Shown here one piece after another: positions 5,999-13,437 of a stretch of DNA of 14,325 bases. Position numbers and translations under genes: made by a program. Every line of letters begins with the position of its first letter. Within the stretch, counting starts at the first letter, position 1. The notes under the pieces are model-generated. The model saw nothing but the letters and a program-made list of their open reading frames with translations. It was not told the DNA's origin and did not search any database. Source of the stretch: an uncultured Rhizobiaceae group bacterium (GTDB lineage: Bacteria; Pseudomonadota; Alphaproteobacteria; Rhizobiales; Rhizobiaceae); NCBI GenBank assembly GCA_938030645.1, contig CALHHQ010000064.1, forward strand, positions 1-14,325. The letters run 5' to 3'.

Positions 5999-7531
5999 TC
6001 ATGAATCGAAAATCTCGACTAACTTCAAACGTTGAATTTTTCCCGATGGCCCCTTTGGCAACTCGGGGAGGAAGTGGATTTTGTCGGGTGATTTGAATGC
6101 GCCCAATTTGGCTCTACACAATTCTGCAAGGATATCTGCGGTTACTTTTGACCCTTCGCTGAGCATGACAGCAGCTTCAACCCGTTCTCCATATTGAGGG
6201 CATTTGCAGGCAAATGCAGCGGCTTCCACGACGTCTTCATGGCTGTAAAGTGCTTCATCAATTTCACGAGGGGCAATGTTCTCCCCGCCTTTGATGATCA
6301 GTTCTTTAAGACGACCTGTGATGTATACATACCCGTCGGCATCCATTCGGCCGAGATCGCCGGTGCGCAACCAACCGTCACGCGTGATGGTTTGGGACGT
6401 GGCTTCCTCGTTCTTTAAATAGTATTGCATGACGTTTGGACCACGGATCAAAACCTCGCCTTCGACATCTCGTGGACGTTCGATTTGGTTTTCATCGCAA
6501 ATGCTCACTTCATTGCCGTAAGCAATACCGGGTGATCCGATTTTGCGAGTGCCAGGGGGAAGGGGATTGGACAAGATTTGTGCTGCTGTTTCGGTCAGAC
6601 CCATTGTCTCAATGATTGGAATCCCAAATTTCTTTTCGAATGCTGATTGTATGTCGGGAGACAGTGGCGCCGATGCTGAACGCCCAAACCGCAATTGGGA
6701 CAATTCCTTTTGACTGACAGGCTTCGAGTTCTCGTGCAGCAAATAGGAAATATGGGTTGGCACAACCGAAAACCATGTGCAGTTTTGGGCCACGATGGTT
6801 TCCCAGAATGATGAAACGGAAAACTTTGGAGGCATGGCAAGTGAACCGCCGGAAACCAACGCTCCCATCACGGTCACGCAAAGGCCATTGATATGATAAA
6901 GCGGCAGTACGCACATGCCGCGATCAGCTCTTGTTAATCTATGTGCCAACGCCGTATTTTCACCGCCAGCCAGCAGGTTTTGCTGTGACAGAACAACGCC
7001 CTTTGGCTGCCCAGTCGTGCCAGAGGTGTACATCAATAGACCGCCGGTTTCCGATGTTTCTTGCAAACTCACACTTTGGGCTTCGGTCGTGAACAGTTCG
7101 GCATCAATCGAACGGAGAGAGATCCCTTTCACATCGTTCAAGGAAGATTCGATGGCAGTTAGTCCAGCCGGGTTTGCAAACACCAGCTTTGTTTCAGAAT
7201 GCTCCAAGACGTAAGAAATGACGCTGCTGCCTGCGACCAAGTTTATAGCCGTCGCTAAATAGCCTCCATAGCAAATGCCCAATATGACCATCGCCGTGTC
7301 TGGTGAGTTGCTCGCAGCGAAAGCAACTGCATCGCCGCGTTGGATGTTTTGTTGTTCAATGTAGGAAGCGACAGCTCGAACCCGTGTTTGCAACTCTGCA
7401 AACGTTGTTGCGTTTCCCGTTTCTGGATCGATCAAATATATCCCGTCGGGCTGCACTCGTGCCTGCTCATCAATCGCAGAGCGAATGCACTGGAACCGTT
7501 CAGCGTTCTCACTTTTGACAGCGATGGTCAT
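5999..7531 (-). CDS. sauT: AMP-forming acyl-CoA ligase, candidate sulfoacetate-CoA ligase
   Basis: This 510-residue member of the adenylate-forming family should activate a small carboxylate to its CoA thioester, with ATP cleaved to AMP and pyrophosphate. Visible motifs are the phosphate loop MYTSGTTGQPKG (167-178), GLTETA (311-316), LRTGDLG (388-394), GRLKELIIKGGENIAPREI (406-424) and the catalytic lysine in GPSGKIQR (Lys498). Length and style fit the malonate/oxalate/short-acid ligase branch. Its ATG (7531-7529) overlaps the TGA of the upstream aldehyde dehydrogenase gene as ATGA, so translation is probably coupled. AGGA lies only a few bases before the start. It is the last gene of the TTT transporter operon. 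Pairing with a CoA-acylating aldehyde dehydrogenase is the arrangement of sauS-sauT for sulfoacetate. The family call is firm. The substrate and gene symbol are inference, and malonate, oxalate or another short acid is possible. Confidence 0.7.
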   Translation of the reverse strand: MTIAVKSENAERFQCIRSAIDEQARVQPDGIYLIDPETGNATTFAELQTRVRAVASYIEQQNIQRGDAVAFAASNSPDTAMVILGICYGGYLATAINLVAGSSVISYVLEHSETKLVFANPAGLTAIESSLNDVKGISLRSIDAELFTTEAQSVSLQETSETGGLLMYTSGTTGQPKGVVLSQQNLLAGGENTALAHRLTRADRGMCVLPLYHINGLCVTVMGALVSGGSLAMPPKFSVSSFWETIVAQNCTWFSVVPTHISYLLHENSKPVSQKELSQLRFGRSASAPLSPDIQSAFEKKFGIPIIETMGLTETAAQILSNPLPPGTRKIGSPGIAYGNEVSICDENQIERPRDVEGEVLIRGPNVMQYYLKNEEATSQTITRDGWLRTGDLGRMDADGYVYITGRLKELIIKGGENIAPREIDEALYSHEDVVEAAAFACKCPQYGERVEAAVMLSEGSKVTADILAELCRAKLGAFKSPDKIHFLPELPKGPSGKIQRLKLVEIFDS

Positions 7532-8958
7532 TTTCCTGCTGCTTGCCAGTAGTCACCAAAGACGTCTTCCAAATTCGGTTCGTTGACCGGAATCGGACGC
7601 ACAATTTTGGTGATGTTCATCAGGTGCTTGTGATTGAAATTGTCATCAATGGAATTTCCGCCCCAAGAGCCACAGCCCATGGAAAGCGAAAACGGCATAC
7701 CGTTATCAAAAGAACCACCCGTCGCAAAACAATGGGCTTGGTTCACAATCACACGACAGGTTGGCATTTGCCGCCCCATATCCACTGCGCGGCTGTCATT
7801 TGACGTGTGCAGACCAACCGAATGACCAGCACCTTGGTGATCTAGAATCTTGGAGGCAGTTTCGGTTGCGGTTGTAAAATCTGAAGCGCGAAAGAGAGTT
7901 ACAACTAGAGACAGTTTTTCACCGGATTCAGGATGATCGGGACCTATACCATCGCCGAGCAAAACCAAGAACTTTGCTGTGTCCGCATCTGCTATCTCCA
8001 AACCAACTTCAGCGATAACTTTATCAATGTCTTGTGCAATGATGTGTCTGTTCAAACCACCATGTTGAAACAGTGTCGATTTGAGTTTTTGCGCATTCTC
8101 TTCATCAAGAAGTCGCCCGCCTGTTTTGTGCAATTCAGACATGAAGTCATCATAAATTTCATCAAGCACAATTAGCGAGTTTTCCGATGAACATGACGTC
8201 GCGTTGTCAAAACACTTTGACGCGGTGATCTTTTCAGCAGCGGCTCCAAGATCGGCCGTTTCGTCCACAATCACGGTCACATTACCTGCACCAACCCCAA
8301 TTGCAGGTGTGCCAGATGAATAGGCTCTATGCACATTGTTCTGGCTTCCAGTGACCACGAGAAGATCGGTCTTCTCCATCAAACGTTGTGCTTTTGCCTT
8401 TGAAACGGGTGACGGGATCATCTGTACAAGATCGTGGTTCAAACCAATTTTGTCGAACTCTTGGTGAATGTAGGAGAGCAAAATTCGGCAGGCTTCCGCA
8501 CCCTTTGGCGAAGGCGACAAGATAATTGCATTGCCGCATTTGAGTGCGTTGACCACATTATTTGTGGGGGTTGCTACCGGATTGGTGGAAGGTACCACGG
8601 CCCCTACAACTCCAATAGGCCTCGCAATTTGGGTAATGCCCGTTTTCGGATCATCATCGATAATCCCGGTTGTTTTGGATTGTTTGATGTCCCGCAAAAC
8701 CCCCAATGTCTTTCGGTGGTTTTTTGTGATTTTGTCTTTCACATTTCCCAAGCCAGTCGTCTGCACAGCTAGCTCTGACAGTTCCTGATTTCGAGAGGGC
8801 TCCATAAGAGCCCATGCTGCGGCCAAGGCTGCTTGGTCATAACGTTCCTGATCAGCGTCGCGCTCGAATTCTTGTTGTGCAAGACGTGCGCGATCGATGA
8901 GTGAATCCACAATCATTTCATCTTCGGACAGGTCAGATACGTGTTGTGCAACGGCCAT
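7528..8958 (-). CDS. sauS: CoA-acylating aldehyde dehydrogenase, candidate sulfoacetaldehyde dehydrogenase
   Basis: This 476-residue enzyme belongs to the CoA-acylating aldehyde dehydrogenases, which interconvert an acyl-CoA plus NAD(P)H with aldehyde, CoA and NAD(P)+. ARPIGVVGAVVPSTNPVATP (112-131) and AYSSGTPAIGVGAGN (212-226) match the AdhE/acylating branch. The catalytic Cys256 lies in FDNATSCSSENS. The C-terminal iron alcohol dehydrogenase half of AdhE is absent. MGCGSWGGNS (427-436) is a conserved late motif of stand-alone members. No targeting peptide or shell-protein neighbours suggest a microcompartment. The gene follows tctC by 82 bases, with a hairpin between them, and overlaps the CoA ligase gene by four bases. 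With that ligase it would reduce a carboxylate to its aldehyde, as SauS does with sulfoacetyl-CoA in Cupriavidus necator. The ribosome site is weak (GAAAGA). The family call is secure, the sulfoacetaldehyde role is inference. Confidence 0.75.
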   Translation of the reverse strand: MAVAQHVSDLSEDEMIVDSLIDRARLAQQEFERDADQERYDQAALAAAWALMEPSRNQELSELAVQTTGLGNVKDKITKNHRKTLGVLRDIKQSKTTGIIDDDPKTGITQIARPIGVVGAVVPSTNPVATPTNNVVNALKCGNAIILSPSPKGAEACRILLSYIHQEFDKIGLNHDLVQMIPSPVSKAKAQRLMEKTDLLVVTGSQNNVHRAYSSGTPAIGVGAGNVTVIVDETADLGAAAEKITASKCFDNATSCSSENSLIVLDEIYDDFMSELHKTGGRLLDEENAQKLKSTLFQHGGLNRHIIAQDIDKVIAEVGLEIADADTAKFLVLLGDGIGPDHPESGEKLSLVVTLFRASDFTTATETASKILDHQGAGHSVGLHTSNDSRAVDMGRQMPTCRVIVNQAHCFATGGSFDNGMPFSLSMGCGSWGGNSIDDNFNHKHLMNITKIVRPIPVNEPNLEDVFGDYWQAAGK

Positions 8959-9003
8959 CAGTTGTGTGTCTTTCAGTCTGCAGTTCTGGTTTCATATGAG
9001 AAT

Positions 9004-9030
9004 ACAGCAGGCGGTTTCGCCGCCTGCTGT
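9004..9030 (-). repeat. Strong intra-operon hairpin after tctC
   Basis: An 11-bp perfect stem (9004-9014 with 9020-9030) closes a five-base loop in the 82-base gap between the tctC stop and the sauS start. On the transcribed strand the sequence after the stem is ATTCTCAT, with no T tract. It is therefore more likely a 3'-end stabiliser or partial attenuator than a full terminator. Such a structure after a solute-binding protein gene would raise its message over that of the downstream enzymes. Confidence 0.75.
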
Positions 9031-9040
9031 GCAACTGAGA

Positions 9041-10009
9041 TTAAAGACCTGCAAGCAAGTCTTTAAGAGTGGCTTCGCGTGCAGCCCACATTGCTTTGAC
9101 TTCATCGCGAGACATGATCTTCATTGGCGAACCGCCAGCCTTCATGCGCTTGGCAACACGTGCGTGAGCAAACATGAGTGGGACCTGTGCCGCAAGCTTA
9201 TCAATCACGGCTTGAGGCGTTCCCTTTTTGACCATTAGGCCACGGAAATTCACCGATGAATTGTCCACTTCAAGACCCGCTTCTTTGAGCGTTGGAACGT
9301 CTTTCATGAACTCGTTGCGTTCAAGATCTGCCACGCCGAGAATTTTTACGTTTCCGGCTTCACGCGCACGAAATGCGTCAGACAGGTTGTTCACACCGGC
9401 CAATACTTCGCCTGCAATAACTGCTTTCATAGCTGCAGCACCGCCGCCCTTCGTTGGGATATAAGCAAGTTTACAAGCACACGCTTTTTCAATTTGAAGT
9501 GCCGCAATGTGGTGACCAACAAACAGGCCTGCTCCAGAGGTGGTCGTCTTGCCTGGGTTGGCCTTCGCGTACTCGATCAGGTCTTGCATGGTGTTGAACT
9601 TGCTGTCTTTGCCAACAACAACAACAGCTGGATCAGCACCCCAGTTGGCAATTGGTTCGAAAGAAGCAGCAGAGTACTTCACGCCACCCTTGATGGATTG
9701 AGCGATGAAATGAGGAATGTTGTAAGCAGACATTGTGTAGCCGTCCGCTTCAGCTTCCGTCGCAAACCAGTTCCAGCCCTTACGACCGCCAGCTCCCGGC
9801 TTATTCAAAATATAAATTGGTTGACCCAAAATATCTTCGTTGCCAGCAACCATTGTTACAATACGGGCTTGAAAATCCGTTGCTCCACCTGCGCCATAAG
9901 AAACTGCTACGCCGATTGGACGATCAGGAAAATCTGCTGCAAACGCCAATGTAGCGCTGACAGTAATTGCAGCTGCGGAAAGCAGTGCTGTTTTTAAAAG
10001 TGTTTTCAT
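9041..10009 (-). CDS. tctC: TTT transporter periplasmic solute-binding protein (TctC family)
   Basis: This 322-residue protein captures the small organic anion in the periplasm and delivers it to the TctAB membrane complex. The signal peptide MKTLLKTALLSAAAITVSAT ends near LAFA-A (cleavage after about residue 24), and the mature protein begins ADFPDRPI, the typical TctC opening. YGAGGATDFQARI and YILNKPGAGGRKGW are the ligand-site loops of the Bug/TctC family, and a later IPTKGGGAAAMKAVIAGEV segment is also characteristic. An upstream in-frame start at 10084 would add 25 residues that destroy the signal peptide. ATG 10009 is preceded by an excellent GGGAGGAA site. It follows tctB by 28 bases and precedes the aldehyde dehydrogenase. 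In many TTT operons this gene comes first, but here it is third. The ligand cannot be read from sequence. Sulfoacetate is inferred from its neighbours. Confidence 0.9.
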   Translation of the reverse strand: MKTLLKTALLSAAAITVSATLAFAADFPDRPIGVAVSYGAGGATDFQARIVTMVAGNEDILGQPIYILNKPGAGGRKGWNWFATEAEADGYTMSAYNIPHFIAQSIKGGVKYSAASFEPIANWGADPAVVVVGKDSKFNTMQDLIEYAKANPGKTTTSGAGLFVGHHIAALQIEKACACKLAYIPTKGGGAAAMKAVIAGEVLAGVNNLSDAFRAREAGNVKILGVADLERNEFMKDVPTLKEAGLEVDNSSVNFRGLMVKKGTPQAVIDKLAAQVPLMFAHARVAKRMKAGGSPMKIMSRDEVKAMWAAREATLKDLLAGL

Positions 10010-10037
10010 AATGGTTCCTCCCGATTGAAAACGTCGT

Positions 10038-10499
10038 TTAAATGAACATGCCCCTTGGCGTTTGCACTTTAAGCAACAACGCAAAGAGACTGTAGATAAC
10101 GGCCATAAAGACCGCAGTTATAACTGCTCTTTTTATCCAGTCTTTGGCGCTGGAATGCGGAGCAGGGTCGTAGATGGAATATACGGTGAAGAATGCGATT
10201 GTTGCGCTGACATAAAAACCCAATGCCTTTGCTGCCCAGAACACCAAAATGAGCATAACAATCAGACCGGGAAGCAAGTTTTTCGCATCTTGCAACGCCA
10301 CCCCTCGACCCACTTTTGCCATGCCGCCGGCAGCGCGGATAAAGTTCCAGATCGCTAACCCTACGAATGCGACTGAAATGATCCTTGGAAAGAGAAATGC
10401 TTCCGCAGGCTCTTCAGTAAAACTCAGATAGGTCACCAACAGGGCAATCGCCAAAATCAGCGCACCGGGTATGACGTGTTGGATCCGACTGTTTGTCAT
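10038..10499 (-). CDS. tctB: TTT transporter small membrane subunit (TctB family)
   Basis: This 153-residue integral membrane protein is the poorly conserved small subunit of the tripartite tricarboxylate transporter. It partners TctA in the cytoplasmic membrane. Four hydrophobic segments are visible, near residues 10-27, 35-55, 72-105 (possibly two passes) and 125-145. The first is followed by the FLFPRIIS motif, which is common in TctB proteins. The start overlaps the tctA stop as ATGA (tctA TGA complement at 10496-10498), and GAGGGAG lies about seven bases upstream, so translation is probably coupled to tctA. It is followed by tctC after 28 bases. Sequence identity in this family is low, so the call relies on length, topology and position. 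Confidence 0.85.
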   Translation of the reverse strand: MTNSRIQHVIPGALILAIALLVTYLSFTEEPAEAFLFPRIISVAFVGLAIWNFIRAAGGMAKVGRGVALQDAKNLLPGLIVMLILVFWAAKALGFYVSATIAFFTVYSIYDPAPHSSAKDWIKRAVITAVFMAVIYSLFALLLKVQTPRGMFI

Positions 10500-12013
10500 T
10501 TTGATGCTCCCTCAAGTGGAGACTTTGCAAAGCTAGCGCGCAGCATATTGGTCCAAAACGAATAGGCAATCGACGCGACAACCATCACAATCAAAACGAT
10601 ATTAAGCGGTCCTGTGAAGAAATAGACCCATGGACCATCTTGCGCTGCCGCAATCATAGACCCGTTGTTGAAATAGTCTCCTGCAATTGGTCCAAGGATA
10701 AGGCCCAAAACCAGAGGTGCAGCAGAGAAACCGAATTTCTCCAAAATATACATGCCGATGCCGAGGACGAGCATAATTTGAACATCGCCCATGCTTTGGC
10801 CCACTGAATAAGAGCCAAACAAGGCCAGCACCAGAACACCTGCAGCAAGAATGGGGATAGGAGCCTTGGCTATACGCGCTGCCCATGCCGCAGTGTAAAT
10901 GCCGAAGATCACCATCAAAATTTGCCCAAGCAACATGGAGTTGATGAAAGTCCAAACAACTTCGGGGTGTTTGTCAAAGATATCGGACCCGGGAAAAATG
11001 CCGTGAATTAGAAGACCACCCAAAAGGACAGCGGCTGTTGGGCTCCCCGGAATGGATAATGTGAGCAGAGGCACAAGCGACGGTCCAACCATTGCGTTGT
11101 TTGCACTTTCTGCGGCAATCACACCTTCCGAATGGCCTGTTCCAAATTTGTCTTTCTGGGGTGAGAAATTTCTTGCTTGATCATACGCAACAAGGCCAGC
11201 AATTTGACCGCCCACACCGGGAATAAGTCCGATAATCGAACCGATGACCGTTCCTATTGAAAGCGCTCTAAACGAGCGGATCAATTCTTTGAAAGAATCA
11301 AGAAATTTGTATCGCGGCACATCAACCGTATCGATGACTGCACTGACGCGACCCTTTGCAAACATGTCTAAAACTTGTGGGATTGCGAACAAGCCAATCA
11401 AAGCAGGGATGATCGTGATGCCACCTGAAAGAGCATCGACAAAGATGAAACGGTCAGCCCCCATAATATCGTCAGTGCCAATTGTCGAAAGCCACAAGCC
11501 AATGCAACCAGACAGTAGACCTTTGACAAAACTCTTTGAGTCAAGCGAGCCGATGACCGTCACGCCCAAAATGGCGATCCAGAACAAATGTGAAGGCCCA
11601 AATTTCAATGCCCACTGGGCAAGCACTGGTGTCAGAAAAATGAGAAGCAGGACTCCGATAACACCGCCAACACCAGAAGCCAAAAACGATAGATGAAGTG
11701 CACGCGCGCCTTCTCCACGTTTCGCCATTTCATTGCCGTCCAACGCTGTGGCAATGTTGGCAGGCGCCCCCGGTATTTTTAAGAGAATTGCACTTACGGC
11801 GCCGCCTGCCACTGTAGAAGTGTAAGCGGCGCCGAGCAGTATCAGCCCCTGAGTCGGTGATAGATGAAATGTAAACGGGATAAGCAATGCCACCGCCATG
11901 GTTGGCGACAGGCCAGGCGTAGCACCCAATATCAATCCGCCAACTGTGCCAGCAAAAAGCAACATCAGAGCTATGGGCTCGAACACGCCACCAAAATAAC
12001 CTAGAAATTCCAT
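10496..12013 (-). CDS. tctA: TTT transporter large membrane subunit (TctA family)
   Basis: This 505-residue, roughly twelve-pass membrane protein is the transport channel of a tripartite tricarboxylate transporter, which takes up small organic acids using an ion gradient. Two inverted half-repeats are marked by GATPGLSPTMAVALLIPFTF near residue 31 and by GLIPGVGGQIAGLVAYDQAR in the second half. SAILLKIPGAPANIATALDG is the family's signature loop. Length is normal (about 500). It is the first gene of the operon, reading away from the LacI-type regulator. GGGAGGG (12031-12025) lies 11 bases before the ATG, slightly far but plausible. Its end overlaps tctB by four bases. The substrate is unknown from sequence. 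The downstream CoA ligase and acylating dehydrogenase suggest an acid that is activated and reduced, such as sulfoacetate. Confidence 0.93.
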   Translation of the reverse strand: MEFLGYFGGVFEPIALMLLFAGTVGGLILGATPGLSPTMAVALLIPFTFHLSPTQGLILLGAAYTSTVAGGAVSAILLKIPGAPANIATALDGNEMAKRGEGARALHLSFLASGVGGVIGVLLLIFLTPVLAQWALKFGPSHLFWIAILGVTVIGSLDSKSFVKGLLSGCIGLWLSTIGTDDIMGADRFIFVDALSGGITIIPALIGLFAIPQVLDMFAKGRVSAVIDTVDVPRYKFLDSFKELIRSFRALSIGTVIGSIIGLIPGVGGQIAGLVAYDQARNFSPQKDKFGTGHSEGVIAAESANNAMVGPSLVPLLTLSIPGSPTAAVLLGGLLIHGIFPGSDIFDKHPEVVWTFINSMLLGQILMVIFGIYTAAWAARIAKAPIPILAAGVLVLALFGSYSVGQSMGDVQIMLVLGIGMYILEKFGFSAAPLVLGLILGPIAGDYFNNGSMIAAAQDGPWVYFFTGPLNIVLIVMVVASIAYSFWTNMLRASFAKSPLEGASK

Positions 12014-12128
12014 CCGGTTTTGATCCCTCCCAAGACCAAATGGCCAAAAAGTCTATTTCTCTGGCCAGTTCTTGAACGCTATGGCATGAAAATAAAAATG
12101 CAAACGTTTTCATTTTAAGGTTGTGAAT
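12014..12128. promoter_or_regulatory. Divergent control region of the tct-sau-like operon and lacI-type gene
   Basis: This gap serves the minus-strand transporter operon and the plus-strand regulator. It contains the LacI-type operator listed separately. On the minus strand, TTGCAT (complement of 12098-12103) lies inside that operator and could be a -35 box, with TAGCGT 16 bases later. On the plus strand, TTGAAC (12072-12077) with an A/T-rich -10 region near 12093 could drive the regulator. Both promoter proposals are weak. Two TGGCCA words (12041-12046, 12062-12067) are also present. Confidence 0.45.
12098..12113. promoter_or_regulatory. LacI-family operator
   Basis: ATGCAAACGTTTTCAT is a 16-bp near-perfect palindrome (seven of eight pairs match) centred on the CG step. 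Its core AAACGTTT is the hallmark of LacI/GalR-family operators. It lies 16 bases before the regulator ATG and about 85 bases before tctA. It could therefore repress both the operon and the regulator itself. Confidence 0.75.
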
Positions 12129-13160
12129 ATGGCCAAACGCTCAAGATCGTTCAAAGGTGCACCGGGAATTGTTGATGTAGCAGCTCGCGCCGAAGTATCG
12201 CCCGCAACCGTTTCTCGCTTTTTCAACAATCCAGACGTTGTCAAAACACCAACACGCAAACGCATAGAGAAAGCCGCAAACGATCTTGGTTACATTCGAG
12301 ACCGAATGGCAGGGTCTATGCACAACAGGTTTTCCGGAACCATCGGCCTCATTGTCCCGACAATTGACAATGCCATTTTTTCGGAACTCATCGAAGCATT
12401 TGCGTCCCAACTCTTAGAGCATGATCGTACCATGCTCATTGCCGCCCATGGGTATGAACTTAAGCGCGAAATTGGCATCGTGCGTTCTCTTCTAGAACGT
12501 CGAATTGATGGCATAGCGCTTGTGGGGCAGGATCATGATGCAGTGCCGATGAACATGTTGGCTCAGCGCAATATTCCAGTTGTTTCAATCTGGAATTTCG
12601 ACGCCAATTCCTCAATTCCGTGCATTGGCGCAGACAATTTTGAAGCCGGAAGATTGGTCGCCCAACACTTGTTTGATCTCGGACATCGCAACATCACCGT
12701 TATTTTTCCTGACACAAATGGCAACGATCGCGCGCGAGACAGATTGCGCGGCGTCAAAAGTGTTTTCACATCACAGCAATTGAATTTGTCGCCCAAAAAT
12801 CTGAAGACTTGCCCATATGATATTGGCGAAGCAAAAAAACTGACGATGAAAATTCTGGAGTCAAACAGGCCAACTGCGGTAGTTTGCGGCAACGACATCA
12901 TTTCCCATGGCGTCATTTTCGCCTGTCAGGCGCTCGGCCTTAATGTTCCTCAAGATCTATCGATCGTCGGCATAGGCGACTTCGCGGGGTCAGCTCATAT
13001 GGAACCCGGTTTGACCACAGTACGACTGCCAGCAAAACGCATAGGCACTTTGGCCGCGAACACTCTCGTCTCCATGAATGAAACGGGTACACCACTAAGA
13101 AACAAACACCAAAAGGTCGATATGAGTTTCATGAATAGGGGATCAACTGCAGCTGTTTGA
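12129..13160 (+). CDS. LacI-family transcriptional regulator of the divergent operon
   Basis: This 343-residue LacI/GalR-type regulator probably represses the TTT/CoA-ligase operon until its effector binds. The N-terminal helix-turn-helix is IVDVAARAEVSPATVSRFFN (residues about 14-33), followed by a hinge ending YIRDRMAGSM. In the hinge, Met replaces the usual minor-groove-inserting Leu. The remainder is a periplasmic-binding-protein-like effector domain: GTIGLIVPTIDNAIFSELIE, GADNFEAGRLVAQHLFDLGH, and VVCGNDIISHGVIFACQALG with DLSIVGIGDF. Length is standard. GTG at 12123 is in frame, but AAGG at 12117-12120 is eight bases from ATG 12129 and only two from the GTG, so the ATG is chosen. Divergent placement over a CG-centred operator supports local control and autoregulation. 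The sauR gene of Cupriavidus is also divergent. The effector is unknown, possibly the imported acid or its CoA or aldehyde product. Confidence 0.92.
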   Translation: MAKRSRSFKGAPGIVDVAARAEVSPATVSRFFNNPDVVKTPTRKRIEKAANDLGYIRDRMAGSMHNRFSGTIGLIVPTIDNAIFSELIEAFASQLLEHDRTMLIAAHGYELKREIGIVRSLLERRIDGIALVGQDHDAVPMNMLAQRNIPVVSIWNFDANSSIPCIGADNFEAGRLVAQHLFDLGHRNITVIFPDTNGNDRARDRLRGVKSVFTSQQLNLSPKNLKTCPYDIGEAKKLTMKILESNRPTAVVCGNDIISHGVIFACQALGLNVPQDLSIVGIGDFAGSAHMEPGLTTVRLPAKRIGTLAANTLVSMNETGTPLRNKHQKVDMSFMNRGSTAAV

Positions 13161-13255
13161 TGGACGGTGAAGTGCCGAATGTAGAGTTTTATTTCTTGTG
13201 TATGGTTCGATTAAATTCAAGCAGTCCAATGTCTGCATTCCCTCACTTTTGACTC

Positions 13256-13423
13256 GCATCCCAAACCGCAGTAAATGGCTGTAGGTTTTGAAATACCTGC
13301 CGTCCGTGAGCTTTGCTTTGGTGAAATTTTCTGTTGAATGACTGTCAACCGACATGATCCAATTTGGATGCGGTTTGGTGGCAATGCGGACCCCATCTTC
13401 TTAATCGCAGCATCCCAATTGCG
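13256..13423. repeat. Three copies of a GCATCC-containing motif upstream of the glyoxalase-related gene
   Basis: GCATCCCAA occurs at 13256-13264 and again at 13410-13418. An inverted relative, GCATCCAAATTGG, reads on the minus strand over 13371-13359. The first copy continues into CCAAACCGCA (13261-13270), whose exact reverse complement TGCGGTTTGG is at 13369-13378. The whole gap 13161-13437 shows no gene I would support. The copies could be binding sites or the remains of a small repeat element. Confidence 0.4.
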
Positions 13424-13437
13424 AGGTTTGATAGACC

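Noticed and set aside
5405..6004. Plus-strand frame of 199 codons overlapping the helicase tail
   Set aside because: It is an alternate frame of the low-complexity basic tail. The helicase frame is clearly the coding one.
7528..8958. Microcompartment-type (EutE/PduP-like) role for the acylating aldehyde dehydrogenase
   Set aside because: No shell-protein genes, no clear encapsulation peptide and a transporter/CoA-ligase context point to a free cytosolic enzyme.
10010..10084. Upstream start for tctC at 10084
   Set aside because: It would add 25 charged and Cys-rich residues before a classical signal peptide, whereas ATG 10009 has a strong GGGAGGAA site.
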